In this document: piece by piece, positions 25,559 to 48,500 of the stretch | Layout: each line of letters opens with the position of its first letter | Numbering within the stretch: the first letter of the stretch is position 1 | Assembly: GCF_037975245.1 (NCBI RefSeq) | Contig: NC_092579.1 | Location: forward strand, 4,550,001 to 4,614,000 | Source of the DNA: Apostichopus japonicus | Taxonomy: Eukaryota; Echinodermata; Holothuroidea; Aspidochirotida; Stichopodidae | Direction of reading: 5' to 3' | DNA: 64,000 bases | Notes under the pieces: generated by a model | Seen by the model: the letters and a program-made list of their open reading frames with translations, nothing else | Told to the model about the DNA's origin: nothing | The model's database searches: none | Translations under genes and position numbers: made by a program

Positions 25559-26028
25559 GCGTAGGAGGCGCGGGCTGCAGCCCCCCCCCCCCCAACCAAT
25601 TTTATTCCCCTGAAATTCGGGCAATATGCTGAGAATTTTTCCGGCACCTACTAAAAGAAAAATAAATAGCAATGATGTAGCTTAAGGAAATGAATAGTTA
25701 AAAAATGATCTCCTTGGTAATTAAAATAAAGTTCTAAGCTTGGCCGACTAATTCGCCATTACTACTGTAAAAGAGAGTTTTGATATAATTGGACCTGTAT
25801 GCTTTTTCTACATCTACATAAGACATTTCGTTGTTTACATTAGCATCCGGCGGTATACTGCGCAACTTTCACGAACCGTACGGAACACGATGCCATTTGA
25901 TGTAATGACCGATGCTTGCTTATATGATATTGACATTAACATGTTGAACACGCGAAAAATTTTGCTTATATTTTTCGGGCAAGTCGTTACAGCCCCCAAA
26001 TCCAATTGGGCTCCTAGCTACGCCTTTG
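25559..26028. mobile_element. Third-layer insertion flanked by a 13-bp direct repeat
   Basis: ACTACACACATAG occurs at 25546-25558 and again at 26029-26041. The ends carry GGCGTAGGAGG and, inverted, AGGCGTAGCTAGGAG, with a poly-C block and GGGCAA motifs inside, related to the repeat at 6466-6690. Whether the true duplication is 8-9 or 13 bp depends on where the terminus is placed. Confidence 0.65.
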
Positions 26029-26178
26029 ACTACACACATAGACAGTTTTGAGGCTGTTCATCCTGGAACATGCATTTTCATGCTCACTGATATGATGTGA
26101 TATCTGCTCTTTGCTTTACAAATTCAAACAGACGTGTAGCGAGTAATTTGCCAAGGGAGGGGCGAAGCCTGTAGGCAA

Positions 26179-26310
26179 ACTATCTAAGCGTAGCGCCACC
26201 GAGCTGGCGCGAAGCGTACAAGAAAATTTTGGCCGAAAATGTCTCCCAGAGCGCTGGAAATGACACTTCCCAGTCCTTGTAAGTTGCATCTAGGCATTGT
26301 CTATTTTGGA
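26179..26310 (+). repeat. ACTATCTAAGC hairpin repeat, copy 3
   Basis: ACTATCTAAGCGTAGCGCC with stem GCGCCA/TGGCGC kept but a different, shorter loop. Then GAAGCGTACAAGAAAATTT, GCTGGAAATGACACTTCCCAG and GTAAGTTGCATC. Confidence 0.75.
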
Positions 26311-26659
26311 ATTACTAGCGATATCATAAAGAAAATTTGCTCAGGGAGTGGGGGGGGGGGCGGTCGCCCCCTTCCCGAAATGCGTCATGTTCCCCGACGA
26401 CTCGGTCGAGTTCAAGACCAGCCACAGTTGGTTCCATAGCACAATTGTAACAATTGTTTAAGGCGTCCATACACACACACGCGTTATGATAGACCATATA
26501 TAGTATATATATATATAGATACATTAGTGGGAGAGGAAAAATGGAAACGTCAAAAATGGAGTTGTCAGTGTAAGGGGTAGGGTGAGGCGCACACCCCCTC
26601 CGTAATACTCGATCCGTCACTGGCTACCCTGTGTATATAATAGGGGTCAGCGTTGTAAG

Positions 26660-26845
26660 TATGACTGTTCCTCTCTCTCTTCCAGAGGTCTTGGCGTTTA
26701 TCTTCTACTCCCTCCTTTTCTCCTTTTTCTCTCTTTCTTCTTTTTCTTTTCCCTTCCTTCCTCTCCTTCTTTCTTTTCCCCCTCTTTTTCCCTTTTTTTC
26801 CCTCTTTTTTTCTCTCCTCTTTTCCTTACCCGGGGGGGGGGGGCT
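26660..26845. repeat. Polypyrimidine tract ending in a G run
   Basis: About 165 bp almost entirely C and T on the + strand, followed by a run of twelve G and C-rich sequence. The apparent Ser/Phe-rich and Lys/Glu-rich open frames over it are artefacts. Confidence 0.9.
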
Positions 26846-27343
26846 CGCCCCCAACGCCCCCCTGGATACGCGCCAGAACACCCTACCGTAGGCCTATGTG
26901 GGTCATTTTTATTCATACATAATCTCTCAGGAATTAGCTACTGAGTGATATCCAAATAATCTAATAAGATTTTACCTTTTTAACTTCGTTTTCTGGAGGG
27001 GTTGCCAATAGCACGTTCTTTTGTTACGAACTAACAGACTAACATGGTGATTTCATGAGCTGATTCCCACAGTTAAAAATATATTTCTACACAGCCCGTC
27101 TGTATTCAAATTAGCTATTGTGAAAATGGGCTGTAATTTTACCAGGCTCCCTAGCCCACCGGGCATTGCCCAAATGCCCGTGTGGCCAGCCCGCCACTGC
27201 TTAGACAAGCCATAGTGTAAGTTATGCTACTATACACGGTGTAAACTCTATTAGTTGGGAATCTCCTTGCTCACACCGTGCATGGGAACTAAACACAGTT
27301 ACATGCCACCGCATTTACAGATATCCCCGGAAAATCAACGAGA

Positions 27344-38902
<11,559 letters not shown>

Positions 38903-40008
38903 TTTGCCGGCCATGATGGAATTCATCTTGAAGATGTAAAGTAACTTCATTCTCTCGACGTTGTCTATTTAGAGGCTGAAACACTCAGCATCTAAAACCG
39001 AAAGGTTTTTTTTTATTGTTGAGAGAACTTGGCAATTGGATTTTTGCAAAATGTAAGCACAGCAGCGACGATGTTTTTTTTTTTAGTCCCCAAACAAAAC
39101 TTGTTATAACATTTGAGAGTGTGATTTACCCTTGCTGAAATATTGTCAAGTTTTCAAGAGACACGTCCGAATACTGCCGTGGGAAACATGCAACCGCCAA
39201 TATGCTTGCAATATGCTCGACTTGTGATAACTTTACAGATTTAGGTATGGTGAGGTATGATGATCTGCCTGTCTGCAAGTTTTGTTAACCTTTCTTAAAA
39301 GAATTGTCTGGTAGCCATTAGAAGTTACCTTAAAAAACGAAAAATAATTTCTTAAACATGTTTTCAAAATATGAGAACGCTAATGTTGCGTTTGAGAGAG
39401 AAATTGATTTTTTAATTGTTTAGGATGGATATATCAATTATACTTTGAACAGTACAGAATGTGATGTCACCTTCCAAAATGCAGATTGCGACATAACCCA
39501 CGCTCCATACAGTTCCTACAGTAATCACAACAAAAACCATGTTTGAATACAGATTAATTTCTGAATTTTCGGTGAAATTTCTTATAAATTATATATGATT
39601 TAAAAAAATCCTTAAGCCGTCATATATGTACTGCATCGATGATTTTGTGAGTTTTGTGTTACACAAGTTTGAACAGCAGACTCTTCGTTGTTTACACATC
39701 GCTCTATCCAGCTCCAACACGAAGAATGTTCCCATGTAGGCTGCTCTAACGTTACAACCGGAGAAGCTTAAGCTTCTTGGTACTACATTCTGCTCTGACA
39801 TCTATTCTGCCAAGTTTCATATTTCGGTGTTCCAAATAGTTTTCAAGCTTCCTTTAACTGTAAAGTTGATCCTTGAATGTTATTTCAGCAATTTCAAAGA
39901 ACTGTTTATGAACTGGTTTTAGTGGGAGAGTGTATTATGTACAACGCTATGTACGTATACCAACTGGGCATGGTAGGCTGTTTACGTATAAATATGTGAA
40001 AAATATAT
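38903..40008. other. ADSL 3' untranslated region and flank
   Basis: No further exon. Poly(A) signal candidates (AATAAA) occur at about 40458 and again further on, so the transcript end cannot be fixed by eye. Confidence 0.45.
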
Positions 40009-40275
40009 ATGAATATTGGTGAAGTTCTCTCTGCTCTCAACATGCTAATCTCCTTATTGAGCCTCACTTCAAATTCAATGGATAAGGTGGTCGTGCATTT
40101 TTCTAGAATTGGCCCTTGTTTATGGTATTCCATGCCACATGAACTCATACATTGCCACTCACTGACCAGTTTCAAGATACAGCTTAAAGCCTTTCTCTTT
40201 CAAGGCGCATCTGAAGTGTGTCGTGATATTAGCGCTTTGTAAATACTGATCGCTTATTGATGTTTGATGATTGAT
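40009..40275 (+). pseudogene. LINE ORF2 C-terminal remnant with 3' tail
   Basis: An open frame to 40242 contains FSRIGPCLWYSMPHELI and SLTSFKIQLKAFLF, the usual C-terminal 'GP.LWNSLP....SL.SFK..LK..LF' pattern of L2/CR1/Jockey-like LINEs. It is followed by the tail AGCGCTTTGTAAAT and a simple TTGATGATTG repeat. It is a short 5'-truncated copy. Confidence 0.75.
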
Positions 40276-42107
40276 AATGATGATAGAACTGAGGTAAACA
40301 AGTTCTATGTAAACCTACTGTACTTCATAGTACACTGCAAATACATGGGAACAGCCATATTCACATTCCTGTGAGATTGTCTCTTGGAGGGATTTTCTTC
40401 ATCATCTGAAGAAATTAAAAAACTGAGGAAGAAATCAAGCTAAGTAAAGAACTTGAAAATAAACTTCTGTCAATCTAAACTTTGTACCTGTAACTGAAAA
40501 GGATTTTTTTAGCTAGTCCTTAAATATTTATACCTAAGCTTCTCACTAGCACTGTCCTTGCCATAGTAAGACAAGTTTCCATCATAATCTGGATCTGATA
40601 ATAATCACTGAATTTAACTTTCCTTCTTTACCCATATTTATTTTGAACTCATGCCTCTGACTGTTGGTAGTGTTAACACAAAGAAGCAGATCAATTCAAA
40701 AGATGTGATATATGGTATATGTGGTGTATAGTGGGTATTGTGGTGGGTATCGTAGCGTAAATATAAAACTGAAATATATGATTAGTGGTGGGGATAGAAC
40801 TGAGGTAACAAAAGTTTTCTCTTGTTGTATGAATTCAGATAAGATTTATGATGAATTTGTTGGCATACATTGTCATAATTTGGACCTTATTGGGGAATTG
40901 TCCAGCCATACATATTCAAGGATACAATTACACCTTCCATTCTCTGTTAATGTGCTATGAAATTGTGGAATGTTTTGAGAAAGATGTTTTGTGGATTTTT
41001 TTGTACATTTATCTCTGCAAGTGTTAAGTCTGTTTAATATATAACTGTTTTTGGTAGTTTTGCCCTGTTTAGGGAGTTTGGTAACATATAAGTTGAGGTC
41101 CTTCAATAAAAACATATCTTGATAGAACAATAAGGCCACCCTAAGTAACTAGTCAACTTCAATATAGAGCATTTAATGTCCAAACAATTTGATGTAAAGT
41201 ATTATTCTTCCATTGCAAGACTTTGAAATTACTGCCTTATTTCTTTACACCCAGATGTAAATTATTGTGGGACAAAATTAACAGCTCATGTTTTTTCAGG
41301 AAAAATGATCTTTCCTTTCATTGCATTATTTCACCAGATTGTTTCAAATTAATGTTTAAAAGCACAAAAAAACTTCATGGCATCTATGCATACCTTGTTC
41401 AACTTATTGGCCATTCTCAGTTACTGTACATGTGTGATTCCAAAAATGGGAAATTTTCTGGTTTACCTTTTTGAAACGTTTCCTGAGATGGAACAATATT
41501 CTGTCTTGTGTTACATTAATTTACACTAGGTGACCTTTGTCCAAGATAATAAAGTTCAGTTGACCTCACTCTCTTTGTTTAGTAACTGAGGTCAGAAAAG
41601 GGTCAGTAACTGGCAGATTTGCCTAAAATATCATTGGAAAATATCTCAGTTTGTTAGTTGGCCTAGGAAGACTTACTTCTCATGCCATTTCATTAATACA
41701 TTGTCTGTCTCAACAACCACCAATGATTAAACTGGTCTACCTCTGTAAACCTGTGAAAATCTTGATTACTCATAACTTGGGGGATTTATTGTGTGTTCTT
41801 CTTTAGTTTTGTATTTAAATAAGGACAAACATTTAGGACTTGCGATGGGAGGATGTGTTTTTTTTTGAGGGTGGGAAAAGTATGTTAAGGATTAAGTTTA
41901 CAGGATAATGTAAGGTTGTGTAGTTTCATTATTTTGAGATTTTAATCCAATTATATTTTGATTTAAATGTACACGATTTTGATTGGTTTTTATTTACGGT
42001 TTCGGTGATCTTTCCTTACCCAACGGGGATGCTAGCAAGACTCTTGCTTGATAAATGCAATCCTCTTTCATGAGTGAGCTATAATATAAGTGGTGTTAGA
42101 TTAACAC
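40276..42107. other. Intergenic, nothing recognised
   Basis: AT-rich. Short frames at 40712-40960, 40873-41139 and 41223-41474 show no motifs or splice structure. Confidence 0.5.
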
Positions 42108-42111
42108 TTAA

Positions 42112-42658
42112 AAGAATAGTGCAGGTCAAAATGTGTTTTTGATATGTTACAGAGGAACATAATCTAAGCATTCTAGTTAAATTTGCATTCAATTACTATG
42201 TACTGTTTTTGAGATATTGACAGTTGAAGTTATCTGATATTCTACCAAAAGTGAACTTGAAGCAAACAGGTGTTATGTCATAGTTACACACTGACAAATA
42301 ATGTTTTGTTTGTTCTTTATTTTTTAGTCTATTGATTTCACCTTGGATTGGATAGGGGTTACTAGTTTGTCGAAAGGGGATGTGAAGATTATAAAATAGC
42401 AATACTTCTGGTACATTCACATAGTGGATGCATCCAATTGTGGGGTTTAAAATTCGACGAAAATTTTAAAGGAAAACAAAACATATTTTTATCAGTGGGC
42501 AACAATGACGTCACACTTGTTTGCTCCAAGTTAACTTTTGGTACGAAAGGTGGCAACTACAACTGTCAATATCTCAAAAACAGTAAATTTCACCAGAATG
42601 CTTAGATTTTGTTCCTCTTTTAACATTTCAAAAAGAAATTAAGAGCTGGACTATTCTT
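42112..42658. mobile_element. Foldback MITE flanked by TTAA
   Basis: About 190-bp terminal inverted repeats begin AAGAATAGTGCAG on the left and, inverted, AAGAATAGTCCAG on the right. They share GAGGAACA-AATCTAAGCATTC, TTTTTGAGATATTGACAGTTG and CTTG-AGCAAACA. TTAA sits at 42108-42111 and 42659-42662, the target duplication typical of piggyBac- or Kolobok-mobilised MITEs. No coding capacity. Confidence 0.8.
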
Positions 42659-43364
42659 TTAAGCTTTAATATACAAAGGATAACACTCAGCGTACCTCAG
42701 GTCATTTTTTATTCAAACCTGGAAGTATTTCAACATCTCATATACCTGTAAATCTCCTTTTACCTGTAATACAATGGTATAGTCTGCATAATCATGGACT
42801 TCCCAACTATATCTACATTTAAAACTTCTATTAGAAAGATTTATAAAATGCTAATGTTAGAACTGACAAAACACCTTTTTGTTGAAAACTAATGCACTAA
42901 ACAGTAGCCAGAGAATTTGTTTTAAAATATTCCACTAGGTGATATGAAGATAATTAAAAATGCTCCATTCTGTATGTGGGGAAGAGAATGGATGGGGGGG
43001 GGTTTAATAATTTGTTCTTGCTGTCTGCCCAGATGTACAGTCTTGCTGTGTTAGGCAGTCTACAGTTAGGAATATCCTTAATTTAGGAAACTAATGTAGT
43101 ACGTGCATAATTTATTCGAAAATGGCCTTCCCCATCGCCAATAGCCAGAATGACGAATTAATGTTCCTTCACCAAGGTGAATAAAATAATGAAGTGAATA
43201 TAATACAAGCCCCTTGTCCCATTATGTTGGATCTGCGGCCATGCGTTTGTACTGAAGGTCTTTTCTAGCACGTAGTTGGAATTACAGAACATTTTAACGC
43301 ATCCGCTAATATATTACGATACCTTGATATGTAATCCTTACAATAAAATCAATTAAAAATTTAC

Positions 43365-43911
43365 TCCTCGAGGACAATTTTTGATCTTAGATATGAAAGA
43401 GGAAAAGGATGATCCTGGTGACAGTTGTATTCAAAATTCCACATTGCAATTTAGAGATATCGATAGTTGAAATTGTTGCATTTTTGTACCAAAAGTCAAC
43501 TTGAAGCAAACAAAGCTTGATATTATAGCTACACACACTGAGAGTAAACATCTGTTGTTTTTCATCCCCCCCCCCTCACTTTGCTTTATTGATGTGAGCT
43601 TGAATAGAATAGGGACATTCCATCTTGGATTTAGGGATTTATTTATCAACCACTCAATGACCATATTTTAGTCACATGTTGTTGTTAATGTTTGTCCAAA
43701 TTGTGAAGAAAATTTGGATTGATTTCTCAGTGTTCATCTATGACATGGTACTTGTTTTCTTTAAGTTCAATATTATGGTACAGCAAAATGTCAAATTTCA
43801 AAAGGTGTTATCTCAAAAAAGATATAATTAACAGATGCAAATATTCATGAGGATGCTTACAATATGTTCCTCTTTCATTCTTCAATATAAACTTCCCTCT
43901 GGATTATTCTT
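43365..43911. mobile_element. Diverged relative of the TTAA MITE
   Basis: Shares GATATCGATAGTTG, CAAAAGTCAACTTGAAGCAAACA, TAGCTACACACACTGA and, in inverted orientation at the right end, AAGAATAATCCAGAGG and GAAAGAGGAACATATTGTAAGC with the element at 42112. The left terminus is eroded. Confidence 0.6.
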
Positions 43912-45245
43912 GAATAGTGGAAAAGGTCAAGTTCATCATGTGATGGACAAGCATATATATATATTTGAAATAAATGAATTATGTTTAAATTAATGCCTCT
44001 AGATATTATAAATATTTGCTAGTTGAATGTCACTCACACGATGGAATATCAGTGAATGATAGAAGTAAGAACCTCCCCATAAAGGTATTTTAAATGGTAA
44101 TTCATAGCTGTAAATTAAGCATGTCGGAATTGGACGCTATTTTAGTGACTTGACCATTCAAGTAACATCTGATTCTAATTAGTAACGAATATACTTTTCA
44201 GTTTTGTGTGTGTTTCTGGTTTCTGATGTGGGTTTTTTATTCTTTTAAATTTGTTTGCATGTCTTTAGATCAGTTTGAGATGATGTACAGTTTGTGCACC
44301 TTATTAACACAGTAAGGGTTTAATAGTTTTAAATTTAAAAGAAAATCCAAAGAAAATAGAATTAATTTGTTTCCTTTGCATGTATATATACTCATGGCAT
44401 TTTAAAAGGCATGTTATTTATCTCATCAGTTAGGGGGTAAACTAATGGTATATATATCCAAAGGAAATTAGGTCTCCTTGAAGAAAAATTTTGCATTTTC
44501 TTTGCATATTGTATCCTTCCTCAAAATTCTATGGATATCAGTAAGCCCAAGGTGTGGATAGCTGGATGTTGAAAATTTTGGGTCATGCATATTCATGAGT
44601 AGAGCTAATACATATGCAGAGGACTTAAAACCTGTTCAGTTTGGTATGTGAGGTATTACAGGACTGGTCAGGGATTAGGTGCAATATGATGATGAATAAC
44701 AATGAAAGGAATTGCAAAGCTATTGGCTGGTCAGTAGCAGACTGCTACAGCAGCCAGCATTTAGTAAAGCAGTCTTATTCCACCCTACTTTTCTGAAGGC
44801 TGTGTGGACCTTAGTTGAGAGACTGACTGTTTTTTGTTTCCTTTTTTGGGTTGGCAGAATTAATTTATTGAAACAAATATGTAAGTATATGTTTGATTTC
44901 TTTTTGTCCAGGGGGTATTTTTAAGTATTTTAAATTCATCCCTTTCATGGCTCTGTGACATCTTCAGTTAACATTGTGGAAGACTGTAGGAAAGGAAAAG
45001 ACTAGGCTATGATTTACTATAGTTGCCAAGGTATACATTGTCTATGCATATTGTATTGTAAGCATAATAGGATATGCACTGCACTTTTCAATAGTCAAAC
45101 ATATATACATTATATAGTAATTAACATGTTATTCCTGCCTGCAATCTTGACAACATATATATTCAATATGTATTTGTTGTGAATTCCTGCTTCATATATT
45201 TACTGGAATGTTAGTTATATATCAACATTATTTGCTTTTCCTTAG
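43912..45245. other. Upstream flank of the EAR-repeat gene
   Basis: AT-rich. TTTTCCTTAG at 45236-45245 is a plausible 3' splice site, so an untranslated first exon may lie in this interval; none was identified. Confidence 0.45.
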
Positions 45246-45341
45246 GCCATCTTCCATTCTAGGGGATTCACATTGGCACTTATATTACAGCATTGGCTTT
45301 CGCTACACAGTTTCACTTCTCTCCGCAGTCTTGTTTTGAAA

Positions 45342-45591
45342 ATGCCACTCTTTCTGGTTATTTTGGTCGCTTTAAGTGGACTGTCTTCCTCTCTTGAGCA
45401 CGGTTTAGATTTTCTAAATTTTGGAGAAGATGCACCTTTACTTTCAACAAATCGCGATGAGATGCGGGCAGACACGTACGATGCTGCTCTCAACTTGAAG
45501 ATGAGTTCAATTTCAGATGAGATTGTCAGCTTTGAAAAAAGTCTTTTAGAGCATCACATAAAATCTCAGAAAAGGTTTAAGAGAGATTCAG
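45342..45591 (+). CDS. EAR gene exon 1: signal peptide and propeptide-like segment
   Basis: MPLFLVILVALSGLSSS is a typical signal peptide. An acidic/polar stretch of about 60 residues ends in KSQKRFKRDSG, with KR..KR basic pairs that look like a furin-type processing site just before the EAR domain. The exon ends in phase 1 at a weak donor (GTTAGC). The frame is open upstream to the acceptor at 45245, but without an ATG. Confidence 0.75.
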
Positions 45592-48500
45592 GTTAGCAAA
45601 ATATATATTTTTGTCTGATATATCTTTTCATACCATCTTAGGTGTTATAGAAATGTATGTATTCATAGCATCTTAGGTGTTACATTTCATAGCATCATAT
45701 AGATGTATGCATAGCATCTTAGGTGTTACAGAGATTTATGTATTTCATAGCATCTTATGTGTTACAAAGATGTATATATTTCATAGCATCTTAGGTGTTA
45801 TAGAGATTTACAGTATCTTTTCATAGCATCTTGAATGTTACAGAGGTGTATGTATTTCATAGCATCTTTGGTGTTATAGAGATGTATGTATTTCATAGCA
45901 TCTTAGGTGTTATTCAGATGTATGTATATCATAGCATCTTAGGTTTTACATTTCATAGCATCTTATAGAGGTGTATGTATTTCATAGCATCTTAGGTGTT
46001 ACAGAGATGTTTGTATTTCATAGCATCTTAGGTGTTACATTTCATAGCATCTTATGTGTTACAGAGATGTATGTATTTCATAGCCTCATAGATTTTACAA
46101 TTGGGATGATCCTATTTCTTTGGTTGAAAAGTGGAACATTGTGTCATGGGGGAGAGGTGAATCAAGGGGGAGGGGGAAGTGTGTGAAGAATGTTTGGATT
46201 TGGAGGTCTGCATAGCAAATGGTGGCATATGTACATTTTTAATACTAATAATAAAGCATAACAATTTTCAAAATGTTTACCAGATTTTCTTCTAGCTAGC
46301 CACACATGGATAAGTAGTATTGTACATAGCCAAACATTATTAATTATTAAATTTAACTTGTCTCACTGTTGTCGTCTAGTAATTTATGCGCTCTCCTTTG
46401 CATAGTTTGTGTATCAAAAGAAGAGTGATATTTTTTGGAGGACTTCACAGTCAAATTTAGATTCTGTTATATTTGTAATTGCTTTTGTAACTCGTGCTCA
46501 TTGCGTGAAAACGACTGTTAACAAAATTTGACGTATTTTAAATAACTTCAGGGCTCTAAAATAACTCCCAACACCTTGCCTTAACTGCTTCTCTGAGCAT
46601 TGAAGTACAGGCCCACCTGCAGCTGTACGTAATACTGAGCTTCTGTAGCAATGCTGGTCTATAGGTCCTGCAATAACACCAAAGGTTTGATTTAAAGGGA
46701 GTAAAGACTCACGCACAAAGAAACGTCTGATGCCAGTAATCTGACCTAGTTTTGAATGAGGTGTAAACAGAAGTGTTAGACATCACCATCGATCACAGAA
46801 AATACACACATAGCTTGCTACCGTCAGTAATTATACATTAGTGTACAGTCAATACATGCAGCTACAGTCAATACCCACAACACAGTGTACAAAGCAGCGA
46901 TGGACATCTCAGCAGGGAGTTGTAATGGAACTCAGTGATCTCAGTTCCAGATAAAAGATAACAAGGTATCACGTTTCATTACTGTCTGCATTTTGTAGTG
47001 ACAAGAAGAAATCTTCAATTGCAAGCAACGGAAAGTTAACTTTTTTCAGAGGGCGACACACGATTTGTGGCGCGTCTTCAATGCCTTTAAGGCAGTTTGG
47101 TTAAGGATATTATCTCTGAAAAATCAATCCATGTTACAGTACGCATATAACATACCCTGGATAACCCTCTGTCTGGCTTTAGAGTTACCCTTTGTGTTTC
47201 AAACTAATTTTATCTTTGATAAATTTGGCAACTGAAATCAAAGAATTTCTTGACCTCATCCATAGCATTAAATGATTCCGTTATGAGTAGTTCCAGCCTA
47301 GAGCTATTCTTGAAGATACAAGATCTGCAATTGTATTGGAATATAGCTTCAACATACAGATATAACAGGGAATACTTATTAAAATTTTATAAAAAATTTG
47401 AAAAATATTTTCACAAAAAAAAAAAAAAAACAGTTTTTCTCCTTCTTACATAATTTACAGAGATAGAGGTCAGTTGGACAATTCAGGCCGAGAGTGGATT
47501 TGACGTCGGGAACGCAACCGTCTTAAAGTACTTCTATCTCGATGGTGAACATTTCCTGATTCGCGGACAGTACCAGTCGGACGAAGGAAGCTACTTGCAC
47601 TATGCAGAAATATTTCAGTGGGATACGGATACATTTGTCAATACAGGTAAGGGATTCTCGGAACTGAAACAGATCCCTCTTTAAATGTTCCTTTCATGTA
47701 TTCTTTTCGGCACCGGTATAGTTTCAATATACTTGTCTGCCATGTAGAATCAACATCTGTAATCCCAAAGTTGTCATTTCATTATAATAAAAAAACTGTA
47801 TAAAAAATGTGTCTAACAAATTGGCTTTATTTTTCATTCTTGTCTTGACTGACACATTTCACAGCTAAAGGTCTATCCAAAAGTTATCCCATAACAAGTT
47901 TTATTCCTTCCCCCAATTTGATTTTTTCTCTTTTCTTTATTGATTTTTTCTTGTTTTTACTTTTCTACTTTTCTTTTTTTTCTGTTTATTTTCTTGTTTT
48001 TTCTGTGCTGATCTTTCTAGGTGCCACCTTTGAGACTTCTGGATTGTCCGTCATTGAGACTCACTTTGTCAATGACAAGCTTCTCATAGCTGTGATGAAT
48101 TCCAGATTTGAAGGTGATCTCTATGAGGGTATATCGAGGATACTTGAATTCGACGCCGAGACTCTTACAAGTACCACTCTGCAAACTGTGCTCACCCACG
48201 GTACCTCGGGAGTGCATTTCTTCGATTACGAGGGAGAGACTTATCTTGTGATTACAAACCTGAGGGAAGATGGATACGCTAAATATGACAGTTACCTAAG
48301 GTGAGGAAATACCTTGCCTCCAAACCAGGCAGGCTGTCAAGGATGGGTCTACGTGGGCAAAAGTTATGTATTAAGGGCATGTGCTGTTGTGATCTGTGGT
48401 TGAAATTTATGAAGTGATAAGTTTGCTGAAAAACTTCCTGCTCACCTTTTATGAATACCATGTGCACTATTGTTTGGCAAAGTTTTGTGAATGCACCTGG

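Larger units (their letters stand above)
24879..26874. mobile_element. Second-layer transposon inside the hAT remnant
   Basis: Left end AGGGGCGTATCCAGG and inverted right end GGCGCGTATCCAGG are flanked by AAAACACC (24871-24878) and AGAACACC (26875-26882). This is an 8-bp duplication with one mismatch, as expected for hAT. It contains two further copies of the ACTATCTAAGC repeat and the insertion at 25559-26028. Confidence 0.65.
24275..27199 (-). mobile_element. hAT transposon remnant, host of nested insertions
   Basis: Left end CAGGGGCGGACTGG and inverted right end CAGTGGCGGGCTGG match hAT-style termini. The minus strand carries a hAT transposase C-terminus near the left end (24711-24870). 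Both the reading frame and the element are interrupted at 24879 by another transposon. I could not find a clean 8-bp target duplication for this outer element. Confidence 0.65.

Noticed and set aside
26631-26916. Ser/Phe-rich and Lys/Glu-rich open frames on the two strands
   Set aside because: Both are readings of the polypyrimidine tract.
46498-46716. 72-codon minus-strand frame in EAR-gene intron 1
   Set aside because: No recognisable motif, no splice partners and no match to the repeat families seen here.
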